Positions 11,840 through 22,322 of a stretch of DNA of 64,000 nt are shown piece after piece. A program made the translations under genes and the position numbers. Within the stretch, counting starts at the first letter, position 1. Every line of letters begins with the position of its first letter. Source of the stretch: Gentiana macrophylla (Eukaryota; Streptophyta; Magnoliopsida; Gentianales; Gentianaceae); the NCBI GenBank assembly GCA_026214975.1, contig JAOBSW010000584.1, positions 1 through 64,000 on the forward strand. The letters run 5' to 3'. Under the pieces are notes generated by a model that was given only the letters and a program-made list of their open reading frames with translations, did not search any database and was not told the DNA's origin.

Positions 11840-12109
11840 GCGACTTGTGATTGTTTTCCACCGTATTAAGAGATTGATTTTCTCACGCATAGCCTGGCTT
11901 TGAGCTCATATAAGAGGACTTCGCCACCTCTATATGGGCTTGGAGTAGGTTATGAGTGAAGTGAACTCCATCTCTTAGTATGGTGAGTGAAACAAACACA
12001 AATGGCAAATGTGAAGATAAATTCACTCACCTCATAACCTAGATTTTGGGAATGAGGCATGTTCTCTTATATGGGTTTAGAATTTAGGTTATGAGGTGAG
12101 GAAGTCCTG
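11840..12109. repeat. Paired hairpin repeat next to the Athila 5' LTR, copy A
   Basis: The motif 'ctcacctcataacctag' and its reverse complement 'ctaggttatgaggtgag' alternate with 'cttatatgggttta'. In B (57531-57760) two successive hairpins are clean; here the arms are eroded. It abuts the truncated LTR directly. Confidence 0.65.
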
Positions 12110-13814
12110 TTTTATCACTTCATTGGCATATTTTGGGTAGATATAGACTGTTTGAGTGTAATATCGAGAGTTATATGTGCGGGAGTTAAAGCTGTCACAT
12201 CGATAGTAAACTCCGCCTTTTTAGCGATATTTACCTCGTTTCGAAAGCACTTTGTCTTCTTGGAATTATGCGAAGTGTTTTGTTAGTGTGTTTATTGCAG
12301 GACTTAGGTGACTCGAGGACCCGGAAGGCGATGTTTTGGAATGAGAGACATGTTCGTGGCACGACAGGTTGGATGAAAGTGGAAGAAAAGCTAAGTTTGG
12401 AGTAAAGTCAAGGCAAGCGGGCGTTTGCCATACCTTCAAACGGGCGTCGGTGGGAAGGCCACATCAAGCGGGCGTTTGCCCATCCTGAGCGGGCGCCCGC
12501 GAAGTAATGCATCATTGAAAGTTGGATTTTTAGCTGAGGCGGGCGTCCAAATGACCCAAACGGGCGTTTGGGTAAGTTAACCGATTCAAGAAGTTCATAT
12601 AGTAAACAAGCGAAGCGTCCAGGGTTGCCAGGCAGGCGTTTGGCCTCAAGTCATGATTCACCTGACGGGCGTTCGGAGGAATCTAACGCCCGATCCATCG
12701 AAGATGAAACCCTAATATCTTCATATTCTCCGAGCGGCAGGCGTCGGCATGACTGAGCGGGCGTTCGTGGTGGCAACAGCCGATTCGACCTACTCTATAA
12801 ATCAGCTCATTCAATTTCTACTCATGTTTGGCGACTTTAGACTTTTCTTAGGCGATTTAGGGCGATTTTAGTGTAGTTTGATCACCCTTTGATCCCTTGA
12901 TTCCATAAATTACATCCTTTGATTCTACACACTTGTTATACCTTAGATTTACTTTTCAAGAACGAAGATTTGACTTTTGGTTCGCTTTTCTCCTTGGTAT
13001 TTTCTGGATCAGATTTTCTGCCAATTATATGGTAATGACTTCTATTTTATTTATTGTCTTTGGTTTGATCTCAATTCTCATTCCATTTATTAGCATAATC
13101 ATGAGTAGCTAATTCCGTTGTCGAATTATATGAAAGCGAGCGAAAATCCTAAGAGGGATGAGATTGGGAGTTGTGTAGTGCGTAATTTCATGTTTAAGCG
13201 ATTAATCCACGTAACGTCTTTGAATTAGATTGATCACCTAGTTCTTTGTCACACACATCAAACTTATAGATGCATTTTACGGTGAGATGTGGGATAAGGG
13301 GTTTTAGGATGGATTGCGTAGATTCGGCCTAGTTGTTAGGTCCGTTTCCAATCTGAGGTTTGCCATCGTTGTTCGGCGACTCTGAGAGCTTAATCATGTT
13401 AGGTTAATCGGTTTTCTAAAGGGAGAATTAATTAACTTCACATAGGGTGGTTAGATCGAGTTGTTCAGTCTGATCGCTAGAATTAGGAGTTGGCACCCGT
13501 GGATGTTGTTAAACTATATTGGATAGGTAGGTCGGTTAAGACACACTCCATGTTACGTCTTTCCTTAGGGGTAAAAGTAGCTCATGGGATCATAGTTCGA
13601 CTATACCCTTTAATACCTAGAAGTAAATTCGTTAGTATAATCTTTTCATTTGCATTAGTATAATACTCTCCACCAATATTTTGACCTGAACTAAGTTCTA
13701 AGTTGACTTTGGTACTTAGACATTACTCCCTGTGGATTCGACCTTGAAACCACTATACTACCGTTGACCCGATACTCTGTCGGTTAAAGTTAGCGGTTAA
13801 GTATTTTGCTATCA
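12110..13814 (+). repeat. Athila 5' LTR (5'-truncated), copy A
   Basis: It aligns to 18431-20146 of the 3' LTR and ends in ATCA just before the primer site. The U3 region carries a run of ACGGGCGT-type motifs (12410-12770), several of them damaged. A TATA-like 'ctctataaat' at about 12793 would set transcription start. Confidence 0.85.
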
Positions 13815-13821
13815 AGAATTT

Positions 13822-13839
13822 TGGCGCCGTTGTCGGGGA
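13822..13839 (+). promoter_or_regulatory. Primer-binding site, tRNA-Asp type
   Basis: TGGCGCCGTTGTCGGGGA lies 7 bases after the LTR end. The B copy has the canonical TGGCGCCGTTGCCGGGGA used by Athila/Tat elements. Confidence 0.85.
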
Positions 13840-13927
13840 GTAACGTTTGATATCTTGTAAGTTGACCGAAAGCTTGGGCTTAGGTCATTTTTATTTTGTT
13901 TTCTTGTTGTTTCTTGTTTGTCAGTGA

Positions 13928-15797
13928 ATGACCCGAAGCTCCAAAGAACCTCTCATTGAGCCAATTGAAGATATTGAAGCTTTTGCACATCATAGAAATA
14001 GTCAACGCCGAGGAGAACCTCTAATTGCTAGTCCGAACCCTTTGTTTGAAGAAGAAGGAGACGATGAAAGCTCACCCTCACTTCCAGATTCCTCTGCAGA
14101 AATGGGCGACATAACAACTCGGCGGAATGGCAAGGATCCTATTGATGAACATGATCTACTAAAGAAAACTTCAAACCTCCTGGCGTGCGCAACATTACAA
14201 TTGCAAACTCCGCCGAGGAGGACCCGTGAAGATCGGCCAGGGGAGAGCGGCGCGAAGATTACTGACAGATTTGGTACCCTGATATTCAACGAGAGTATGG
14301 ATTGGACAAGGCGAGGAAAGCAGAATCCCTAGGATTTTGGACGAGCTTGACCAAGAAAGCGTGAACCGATTGCTCTGATTACGGATAATCAAGGAAATCG
14401 GCAGGAGTTCCAAAACCCGTATCCTCGGCAACCCCCTGCTGCGGCGGTTTTATCGGCAGCAACAATAAAGAGAATTATCGACCACAGATGGCTCATCAGT
14501 CTGAGACCGAGAGTGCAGCCGAGACTATGTTACCACCCCACGAGGAAGTTATAGGGCACAATCCTATTAGAGTGCCCCCAATTAATGCGAACAACATGGA
14601 CATCAAGCAAAATATTATGAACATGTTGGGGGAACACGCCTTGTTCCACGGGAAGTCGACTGAGAATCCGAACAGATTTCTAGATCACTTTCTCCAGATT
14701 TGTGGAACGATGAAATACAATGGGGTGAGTGACGAAGCGGTGAAGCTAATCGTTTTTCCGTTTGCATTGAGAGGAGCCGCAAAGATTGGTTCGATTCATT
14801 ACCCAATGATTCATTGCATACCAGGCGGATGTAGCGAGTGTTTACGAAAAGTACTTTCCTCCGGTGAAGGTTTTAGATCCGAAAGAAGAAATCTCTTTGT
14901 TTGCGGTCTCGAGGAGAGACACTAAAAGAGACTTATGAGAGATTTAGGGGTCTACTGAAGAGATGCCCTCCACACGGTTTTTCTACGGTGGAGCAAGTTA
15001 TTATATTATTCAGGGCTTTAGAGCCGATGGACCAGAACAAGGTGAATGCCGCAAGTGGCGGAGATATTATGAATCGCCGCGCGAACAAGCTATGAGAGAT
15101 GAGATAGAGAATGCGGCGAGATGGAGAAGGACAATGGGGTCGAGCGAAAGAAGAAAAAGCCCCAATGGAAAGTGTAAAGTCGCTGAAAGAGGAACTCGAT
15201 CGAGAATCGGCCATGCACGACAAGATGCAAGAAATGGTACTAAAGATGGACCGAATGGAGTTAGAGAGAAAGAAGGCACATCAATGCCAACTCTGTGGAG
15301 GTGGACATTCTTCCATGGAATGTGCATCATCGAAAAAACCCACTTATCCACAACAGTTGACACCTACTCCAGTACAACAACAGTCTGGCAATCAGAATGA
15401 CCAACAGCGAATGAATGTCTATTCGATGGGGCAGGTAAATATGAATCATCAAGAATTTGGCCAGCAACAGTGGAATCAGAACTTTGATAATCAGCAAGGG
15501 CCACAAATGGATTATGGTATGGGTGATGATTCACAACAATATGATTTTGATGAGAATACTTTGCCATACCCACCTAAAGGCCCTAAGAAGCCAGTTCTTA
15601 CTGAAAATCAGCATAGGTTCCTCGACATTCTTAGGAAGGTAGAGATCAATGTCCCCCTGTTAGAGGCAGTTGCTAGTGTGCATGAGTATTTTAAGTGTTT
15701 GAAAGGGATGTTGGCAAGTAGAGAGAAAATGGGTAAGGTAGTTAAAGGCGAGGAGGAGTGTTTAGCAGGTTTATGTGATAAAATTCCCACAAGATGA
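13928..15797 (+). pseudogene. Athila-type gag, copy A, frame-broken and internally deleted
   Basis: Encodes the capsid-like polyprotein that would package element RNA. It starts at ATG 13928 (MTRSSKEPLIEP). Open pieces are 13928-14332, 14488-14925 and 15111-15797. The core retrotransposon-gag domain (around 14640-15060) is split by indels near 14800-14950. A knuckle of form CxxCGGxHxxxxC is at about 15291-15330. Relative to B about 945 bp are missing after 'caacaatatgat' (15544): the whole Gln/Asn-rich tract and coiled-coil region. The reading continues as FDENTLPYPPKG into the conserved pre-protease segment. The N-terminal damage resembles the C/G-triplet indels seen elsewhere; the 945-bp loss is a real deletion with a GAT shared at both edges. 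Confidence 0.8.
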
Positions 15798-16534
15798 GAG
15801 ATAGAGGAGGTTTCACCATTCTTATCACCATAGGCAATACAGTGATTGAAAATGTATTATGTGATTTAGGAGCTTCTGTGAGCTTGATGCCTAAAGCGCT
15901 TTATGAAAAATTAGGGTTAGGTGATTTAGAGCCTACGGGAATGACCCTACAATTGGCTGATAGGTTGGTGAGGAAACCGTTGGGGGTAGCTGAAGATGTG
16001 CTAGTTCAGGTAGGCAAGTTCGTGTTCCCTGTGGATTTTGTGATTCTTGACATGGAGATGGACTCGAGGACCTCTGTCCTGTTAGGTCGTCCATTTTTGA
16101 CCACTAGTGATGCTCAGATAGGAGTAAAGAGTGGAGATATTTTGTTTGGAGTTGGGGGTGAGAGAGAGCGTTTAAATGTCTACAAGGATAGAGGTTGTCA
16201 AGCTATAACTGATGAATGTTTATACACAGAATCTTTGTTTTCTTGTGTTGTGGTGCGTACTGACATGCAGGACAATCAGAGTTCGTTGAAAGGAGACGCG
16301 GTGAAAGTACGAGAGGTCATCGATCAGGGCAAGATCGAGATGAAGAGTAAATCGGAATCGCCCGTTGTACCGGTGCTCCCAAAGCTGGGGAGTTGTGGAT
16401 TGATAAACCGCCTAATCATAAGAAACCAAAAGGGAAGCCATCTAAAAAGCCGGAAAAGAAAGAAAGTGTGCGGTGGCAGGAGAAAGCGGCGCAAGTTACA
16501 AGAGGTAAGCCGTTCACTAGTTCGAATCTTTTGA
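15794..16534 (+). CDS. Athila-type retroviral-like aspartic protease, copy A
   Basis: A 246-codon open frame overlapping the end of gag by a few bases. The active-site motif is DLGAS (within LCDLGASVSLMP), followed by the conserved TLQLADR, a VDFVILDME strand and the family-typical LLGRPFL flap/alpha region. These are the standard landmarks of the Athila protease, which cleaves the Gag-Pol polyprotein in the virus-like particle. A single frame step separates it from gag (the preceding frame stops at 15795-15797), where related elements have one continuous Gag-Pol frame. After about residue 170 the frame runs into low-complexity basic sequence instead of the RT. This is the cleanest coding piece of the element in the window. 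Confidence 0.85.
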   Translation: MRDRGGFTILITIGNTVIENVLCDLGASVSLMPKALYEKLGLGDLEPTGMTLQLADRLVRKPLGVAEDVLVQVGKFVFPVDFVILDMEMDSRTSVLLGRPFLTTSDAQIGVKSGDILFGVGGERERLNVYKDRGCQAITDECLYTESLFSCVVVRTDMQDNQSSLKGDAVKVREVIDQGKIEMKSKSESPVVPVLPKLGSCGLINRLIIRNQKGSHLKSRKRKKVCGGRRKRRKLQEVSRSLVRIF

Positions 16535-18384
16535 TGTTTGCACTAGGTATATCGTTGGGCATGCTCAAACTTATGAATGCTGAATTTGGTTGACACGCTA
16601 TGTGCTCATTTGGTATGTTATTTGAGGTTGTTTTGAGTTGAGTCAGTTGAGCGTCATCCGGTCGAGCCAACGACGTAAAAAAAAGGCGCTCGGTGGGAGG
16701 CAACCCACCACTATCTCGAGTTTTTACGAGGTTTTGATAATAAATTGTGTTGAAAAAAAGGTTAGAATCAAAAGGGACCGAAAATTCTGTGCTTCACCCG
16801 TTTGGGTCATTTATCCATCTATAGTGATCCGCTGTGTGCGTTACACTTGCATATCGAGTTTTCTGACGTGATAGGGCCTTTATACTATTCTACCCCTTAT
16901 CCCTTTTCGATATTTTGGCACGTGGACCAAGTCCCGTGCATGTGTTGCATAGTTTCTATTTTACTAGGGTTTCGGGTTGCGTTTCCACGAGGCTGTCACG
17001 GGATTCGATAGCGCCTTTCTGCCGGGTCTAAAGCTAAGTCTTCTTTTCTATCTCATTCACACACTGAGGACAGTGCTTCATTCGAAGTGGGGGGTGGATA
17101 CCACTTAGCTTTATTGTTTCGATTGATATATGTGCCATTAATTGTGATATGCTTAGTTAATGTCCGTTTTGAGTCGATTCGTGGCTTAAAATTTTAAAAC
17201 TTTTCACGGTTTGACACCACGTCATATGCATGTTTCTCACGATGGAGTTCTTTAGATGTTTTAGTAGTCGAGTAGTGTGTGTGCGGGCGATTTTATTTTG
17301 TCACAATCTGAACCCTTTTTAATGCACGTAGACCTTGGTTATACTTAGTGCAGTTGCTATCTGGACTTATACCACTAGTTTTGAGGCAAAATAGAAAGGT
17401 TGACTGGGCCGGATACGGGATGAGAGTCATGGCGCTTCTTTGACCTAGTCAGAGCCAAATAAGCCAAAATCCCAACATTATACCCTCGTAACCCCTCTAA
17501 GCCTTGATAGGACGGTCTGACCACCGCCCGAAATGAGCCGTTTTGGTTACTTAGCCTGTATTATTCTAACCTTGAGCTTTATTATTGGTCACGTTTCTTT
17601 TGATCACCCTACGAGTGGACTTAGTCGTTGCTTTAGACACACTGCTTGAAGCAAGTGTGGGGTAGAGAGATGGTGCGTGTTTTGAGAGGAGTTGGTTGAG
17701 TACGAGCTAATATAATGAAGGGGAAGAGCTTGAGGAATCTATTGTGAGGCTTGTTGGTTCGAGAAAAAAATATAAAGTTGAGAAAAAAGAAAAAGAAAAA
17801 AAATTAAAAACAATGAAAAAAAGAGAAAAAAAAAAAGAAAGTTTGAATAAAGTTGGAAACAAGGTCAAGGGAGGATGTATTGAATAGATGAAAGTATGAT
17901 GTTAAATTTGTGGTTGGTTATCAATGCATACAAAGAATCGAAAGAGTTTTGGTGTGGTTTAGTGTGTTTTCAAAGCAGGAATACATGAAATGATTAGGTT
18001 CACTCGTGTTTTTTTCTTTCTCCAGTCCCAAAATTTCCTTTCGATTAACCCCGTCCCGAGCTTGACATTATAACCCTTCAAGTCCTACTTGACCGTATTT
18101 AGCCTCGGTTGCCTTGATTAGTGGAGATTCTAGCCCGGTATGAGCTGCGTGTAGTCATTTGGCCGGTATTCAAAGCCGGTGATCATTTTGAGTGTAGCCC
18201 TCGATTACATAGCACACACACTTCGTTTTGTGGTGAGATAGAGTCAAGCGGTGTACATTCGATGTACGCTTTACTTTTGCCTTGATGTCGTGAGCGCTAT
18301 GCATGTGTCGTAAAGTTGATCCCTTGGTCTGTTTTAAAGCGCCTAATTTACTCGAGGACGAGCAAAGGCTAAGTGTGGGGTGGT
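16535..18384 (+). other. Athila 3' noncoding region and polypurine tract, copy A
   Basis: Contains the Athila-typical stretch around 16660-16710 (ccaacgacg, then gggaggcaacccac), a GA/A-rich segment at 17760-17845, and the tract AAGGCTAAGTGTGGGGTGG ending at 18383, immediately before the 3' LTR. No pol or env-like ORF is visible. Confidence 0.65.
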
Positions 18385-20146
18385 TGATGGGAGTCAACTT
18401 TACTGTACTTTGGTGTGCAGTTTAACCTCCGTTTATCACTTCATTGGCATATTTTGGGTAGATATAGACCTGTTTGAGTGTAATATCGAGAGTTATATGT
18501 ATGGGGAGTTAAACTGTCACATCGATAGTAAACTCCGCCTTTTTAGCGATATTTACCTCATTTCCGAGCACTTTTGTCTTGCGGAATTATGCATGGTGTT
18601 TTGTTAGTGTGTTTATTGCAAGACTTAGGTGACTCGAGGACCCGGAAGGCAATGTTTTGGAATGAGAGACATCTTCGTGGCACGAGAGTTGGATGAAAGT
18701 GGAAGAAAAGCTAAGTTTGGAGTAAAGTGAAGGCAAACGGGCGTTTGCCATACCCCAAACGGGCGTCTGTAGGAAGGCCACATCAAACGGGCGTTTGCCC
18801 ATCCCAGACAGGCGTCCACAGAAGTAATGCATCATTCAGAAAGTTGGGTTTTTAGCTGGACGGGCGTCCAAATGACCCTCAAACGGGCGTTTGGGTAGGT
18901 TCAGCCCGATTCAAGAAGCTCATATAGAACAAACGAGCGTCCAGGGTTGCCAGACGGGCGTTTGGCCCTCAAGTCATGATTCACCAGACGGGCGTTCAGA
19001 GGAATGCGAACGCCCGTCCACTGAAGATAAAACCCTAATATCTTCATATTCTCCAGGCAGACGGGCGTTCGTGACCGACAGCAGCAGATTTCGACCTACT
19101 CTATAAATACGCAGCTCATTCAGCCCCTACTCATGTTTGGCCGACTTTAGACTTTTCTTAGGCGATTTAGGGGCGATTTTAGTGTAGTTTGATCACCCTT
19201 TGATCCATTGATTCCATAAATTACATCCTTTGATTCTACACACTTGTTATACCTTAGATTTACTTTTCAAGAACGAAGATTTGACTTTTGGATCGCTTTT
19301 CTCTTTGGTATTTTATGGATCAGATTTTCTGCAAATTATATGGTAATGACTTCTCTTTTATTTTATTGTCTTTGGTTTGATCTCAATTCTCATTCCATTT
19401 ATTAGCATAATCATGAGTAGCTAATTCCGTTGTGTAGTCGAATTATGTGAAAGCGAGCGAAAACCCTGAGGGGGATGAGATTGGGAGTTGTGTAGTGCGT
19501 AATTTCATGTTTAAACGATTAATCCACGTCCTAAAAATTATTTTAACGTCTTTGAATTAGATTGATCACCTAGTGCACTGTCACACACATCAAACTTTTA
19601 GATGCATTTTGCGGTGAGATGTGGGATAAGGGGTTTTAGGATCGTTGCGTAGATTCGGCCTAGTTGTTAGGTCCGTTTCCAATACAGAGGTTTGTCATCG
19701 TTGTTCGAGAGACTCTAGAGCTTAATCATGTTAGGTTAATCGGTTTTCTAAAGGGAGAATTAATTAACTTCACATAGGGTGGTTAGATCGAGTTGTTCAG
19801 TCTGATCACTAGAATTAGGAGTTGGCACCCGTGGATGTCGTTAAACTATATTGGATAGGTAGGTCGGTTAAGACACACTCCCTGTTACGTCTTTCCTTAG
19901 GGGTAAAAGTAGCTCGTGGGATCATAGTTCGACTATACCCTTTAATACCTAGAAGTAAATTCGTTAGTATAATCTTTACTTTTGCATTAGTATAATACTC
20001 TTCGTCATTATTTTGACCTGAACTAAGTTCTAAGTTGACTTTGGTACTTAGACATTACTCCCTGTGGATTCGACCTTGAAACCACTATACTACCGTTGAC
20101 CCGATACTCTGTCGGTTAAAGTTAGCGGTTAAATATTTTGCTATCA
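18385..20146 (+). repeat. Athila 3' LTR, complete (1762 bp)
   Basis: Starts TGATGGGAG and ends GCTATCA, so the termini TGAT/ATCA form an inverted repeat. U3 (18725-19065) holds about a dozen ACGGGCGT-like motifs; the TATA box TATAAATA is at 19102-19109. It is adjoined by 'gatatccg' on the right. Confidence 0.85.
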
Positions 20147-20854
20147 GATATCCGTAAAAAAACACAGGCATATGTCACAAAAGTTGTACTTATTTGTGCT
20201 CTATTTCATTAGTGACTATATATATAGTGTGGATTACATGTTGTATCATCTAAATTGATCAATCAATTGAATCATCAATGAAAGTTCTTGGATTACATGT
20301 TGTATCATCTGAATTGATCAATCAATTGAATCATCAATGAAAGTTCTTCATGTTCATGTTTCCCGTTTTTCTAGCGAGTTTAAAATTATGTTCTCATTTC
20401 TTTTATTCTTCAAAGTTTTATGAGTTTCAACATAGTACCAAAACATTTTTTTGTCAAAGTTGCGTTACTCTAAGAGAATTTGAAATTTCACTGAGTTTAT
20501 TGTTCAAGATTCATGGTTGATAATGAGAACCCTCTCCTTGTGTTAGTTCAGCCTCACGCCAATGGCAACAATTATCATCCATATAGCAAAGCTATGGAGA
20601 TTACCTTAATCACCAAGAATAAGATTGGATTCATCGAAGGAGCTGTCACAAGACCTAAAGTAAACACTCATGATTTCCCTCTTTGGAGACAATGTGATAC
20701 TACATGGATCCTAAATTTTGTAGACAATACTTTCTCAAATCTTATGAACTTGGCTAGTGCCCAAGATGTATGGAATTTTGTTGACAATTTTACTACGCAA
20801 ATTCGTGGGAATCTTGGAGTTATATTCGAGGGAAATCATTGTTCTTTAGATTAA
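20147..20854 (+). pseudogene. Copia-type leader and gag N-terminal remnant
   Basis: The frame 20513-20854 encodes 113 residues with NPLLVLVQP, then GNNYHPYSKAMEI and an IGFIEGAV motif, then SAQDVWN. This is the N-terminal pattern of copia gag (DUF4219/UBN2 type). It stops near the point where the central gag domain should begin. A 59-bp tandem duplication (20231-20289 and 20290-20348) and a degenerate primer-site-like 'aacatagtacc' lie upstream, as expected for an LTR-leader region, but LTR borders are not recognisable. Confidence 0.6.
20231..20348. repeat. 59-bp tandem duplication
   Basis: Two adjacent units starting 'ggattacatgttgtatcatc' and ending 'aaagttctt' differ at one position (taaatt versus tgaatt). 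Confidence 0.95.
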
Positions 20855-22322
20855 TTGTGAAAGTGTTGAATTGTCTGATTCGGGGTATAATTTTTGTCTA
20901 TTCTTGTTCGTATATTTGAATCCATAATTTTTGCTTTATGTCTAAATGATGTTAGGCTAGATTTCCGTTAACCAAACATGTGATAGTTAATTTGAACCCG
21001 ATGCAGGATAAAGTAGTGATTCGTTGTGTGATCGAAAGCGGATGCAAATCACGTACTGCCGGGTCATAACGAGTCTTTTGTCGGCTAGCTAGCCGTCAGT
21101 TAAGGTATGGAATTTTGCCGTTCTAGCTTTTAATTCTATTTGTCTTTGGATTAAATAAATCGTGTGTAAAAGCTAATCAACTTTATGCATGACATCGTAA
21201 ATTATTCTGAAGGAGCCGCAAGTGGAAGGGATAATTAGGAGGTGAATAACTAGAGCGCCATGTAAAATCGCCATTGGCGATGGACGGTCCCATGATTGAG
21301 GTTTTCCAAACTGGTATGGGCATCCCAAAGTGTCAGTTAATGCATGTTTAGTTAATTAGATCTAGCTCATCCACAATGGCCGTTAAGTTAGAACCAAATA
21401 ATTAGGAGATCACAACCATTAATTGAGTAGAATTTATTTATAGACTTTAATCATCAAATCTAAATATCTAACTGCAGACTAGCAGAGATTAACTTGAGCA
21501 TTGTTTGGTTAGCTTACTACGTATAATTTCTTAAAATCTCTTGAATTCAAGTTTTGATTTCTTTATATTAGATTAGATAACCCCTTATCACGATTATATT
21601 GGTCATTACAAACCCTATCTCATCATTAATTCTAAGGAAAATTAGGGATTAGGACATTTTCCATATTTTATTTAATTAATGATCTAGTTAACATTTTTAT
21701 AGGCTAAAGGACATAATTAAAATTATATGACTAAATTGCCCTTGCTTAAACTGTTCTTATCTTTGACTTTTGAAGAGAAACTCAATGTCGGCTCATTTTT
21801 ATCCCTTTCAAGAAAGCGAATGTCGGAGAAAAAATTTGCACCGACGGACTTCAATCGTGAATCTTCCATTGTTTCGTTTCCTAATTCGGCTATTCGATCA
21901 TCTAATTGGAAGGATCGTTCTCTGTGAGATCCTCTATTCATCAGGTATGTTTTGGCAATTTTTTTCCATGTTACTGTTCAAAAGAATTAGAGATCCGAAA
22001 TCTGAATTTTATAAGTTAAATTTCGATCTTCTAATGAAATTGAGCATAAATGCGAGCTTCTTATGTTTAATTGCTTTTTGATCCTGACTTTGATGTTTAA
22101 TTTCTGAATACCGTGTGTTTCTTATGAGAAATAATCTGATTCACTGCTTATTTTCTCTGATTCATGTTTTACCTCAATAGTGGAACAGAATTCTGAGTTT
22201 TATAAGTTAAATTTCTTCATGCTTCGTTTGATGTTTGTTTTGTATATACTCTGTGTTTTATGAGAAATAATCTGATTCACTGCTGAATTTCTCTGATTCG
22301 TTTGTTGTGTAGGTTTTTGAAG
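20855..22322. other. Spacer between copia remnant and MULE transposase
   Basis: No gene recognised. The last part (21720-22320) is probably the 5' region of the Mutator-like element: it contains 'gactaaattgccctt' and small frames without conserved motifs. I did not find a convincing TIR. Confidence 0.4.

Larger units (their letters stand above)
12110..20146 (+). mobile_element. Athila-type Ty3/gypsy element lacking RT and integrase, copy A
   Basis: Order: 5' LTR missing its first 46 bp (12110-13814), tRNA-Asp-type primer site (13822-13839), gag (13928-15797), aspartic protease (15794-16534), a long noncoding 3' region, polypurine-rich tract, and complete 3' LTR (18385-20146). No RT, RNase H or integrase follows the protease. 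The sequence runs straight into the 3' region typical of Athila elements ('gggaggcaacccac' at about 16697). It is therefore a non-autonomous derivative that would need enzymes in trans. Because the start of the 5' LTR is replaced by the hairpin repeat, no target-site duplication can be recognised. Confidence 0.85.

Noticed and set aside
13928..16534. RIP-like or deamination-driven decay of the Athila copies
   Set aside because: Differences between copies are mainly one-base losses and CAG/CTG scrambling, not C-to-T/G-to-A transitions.
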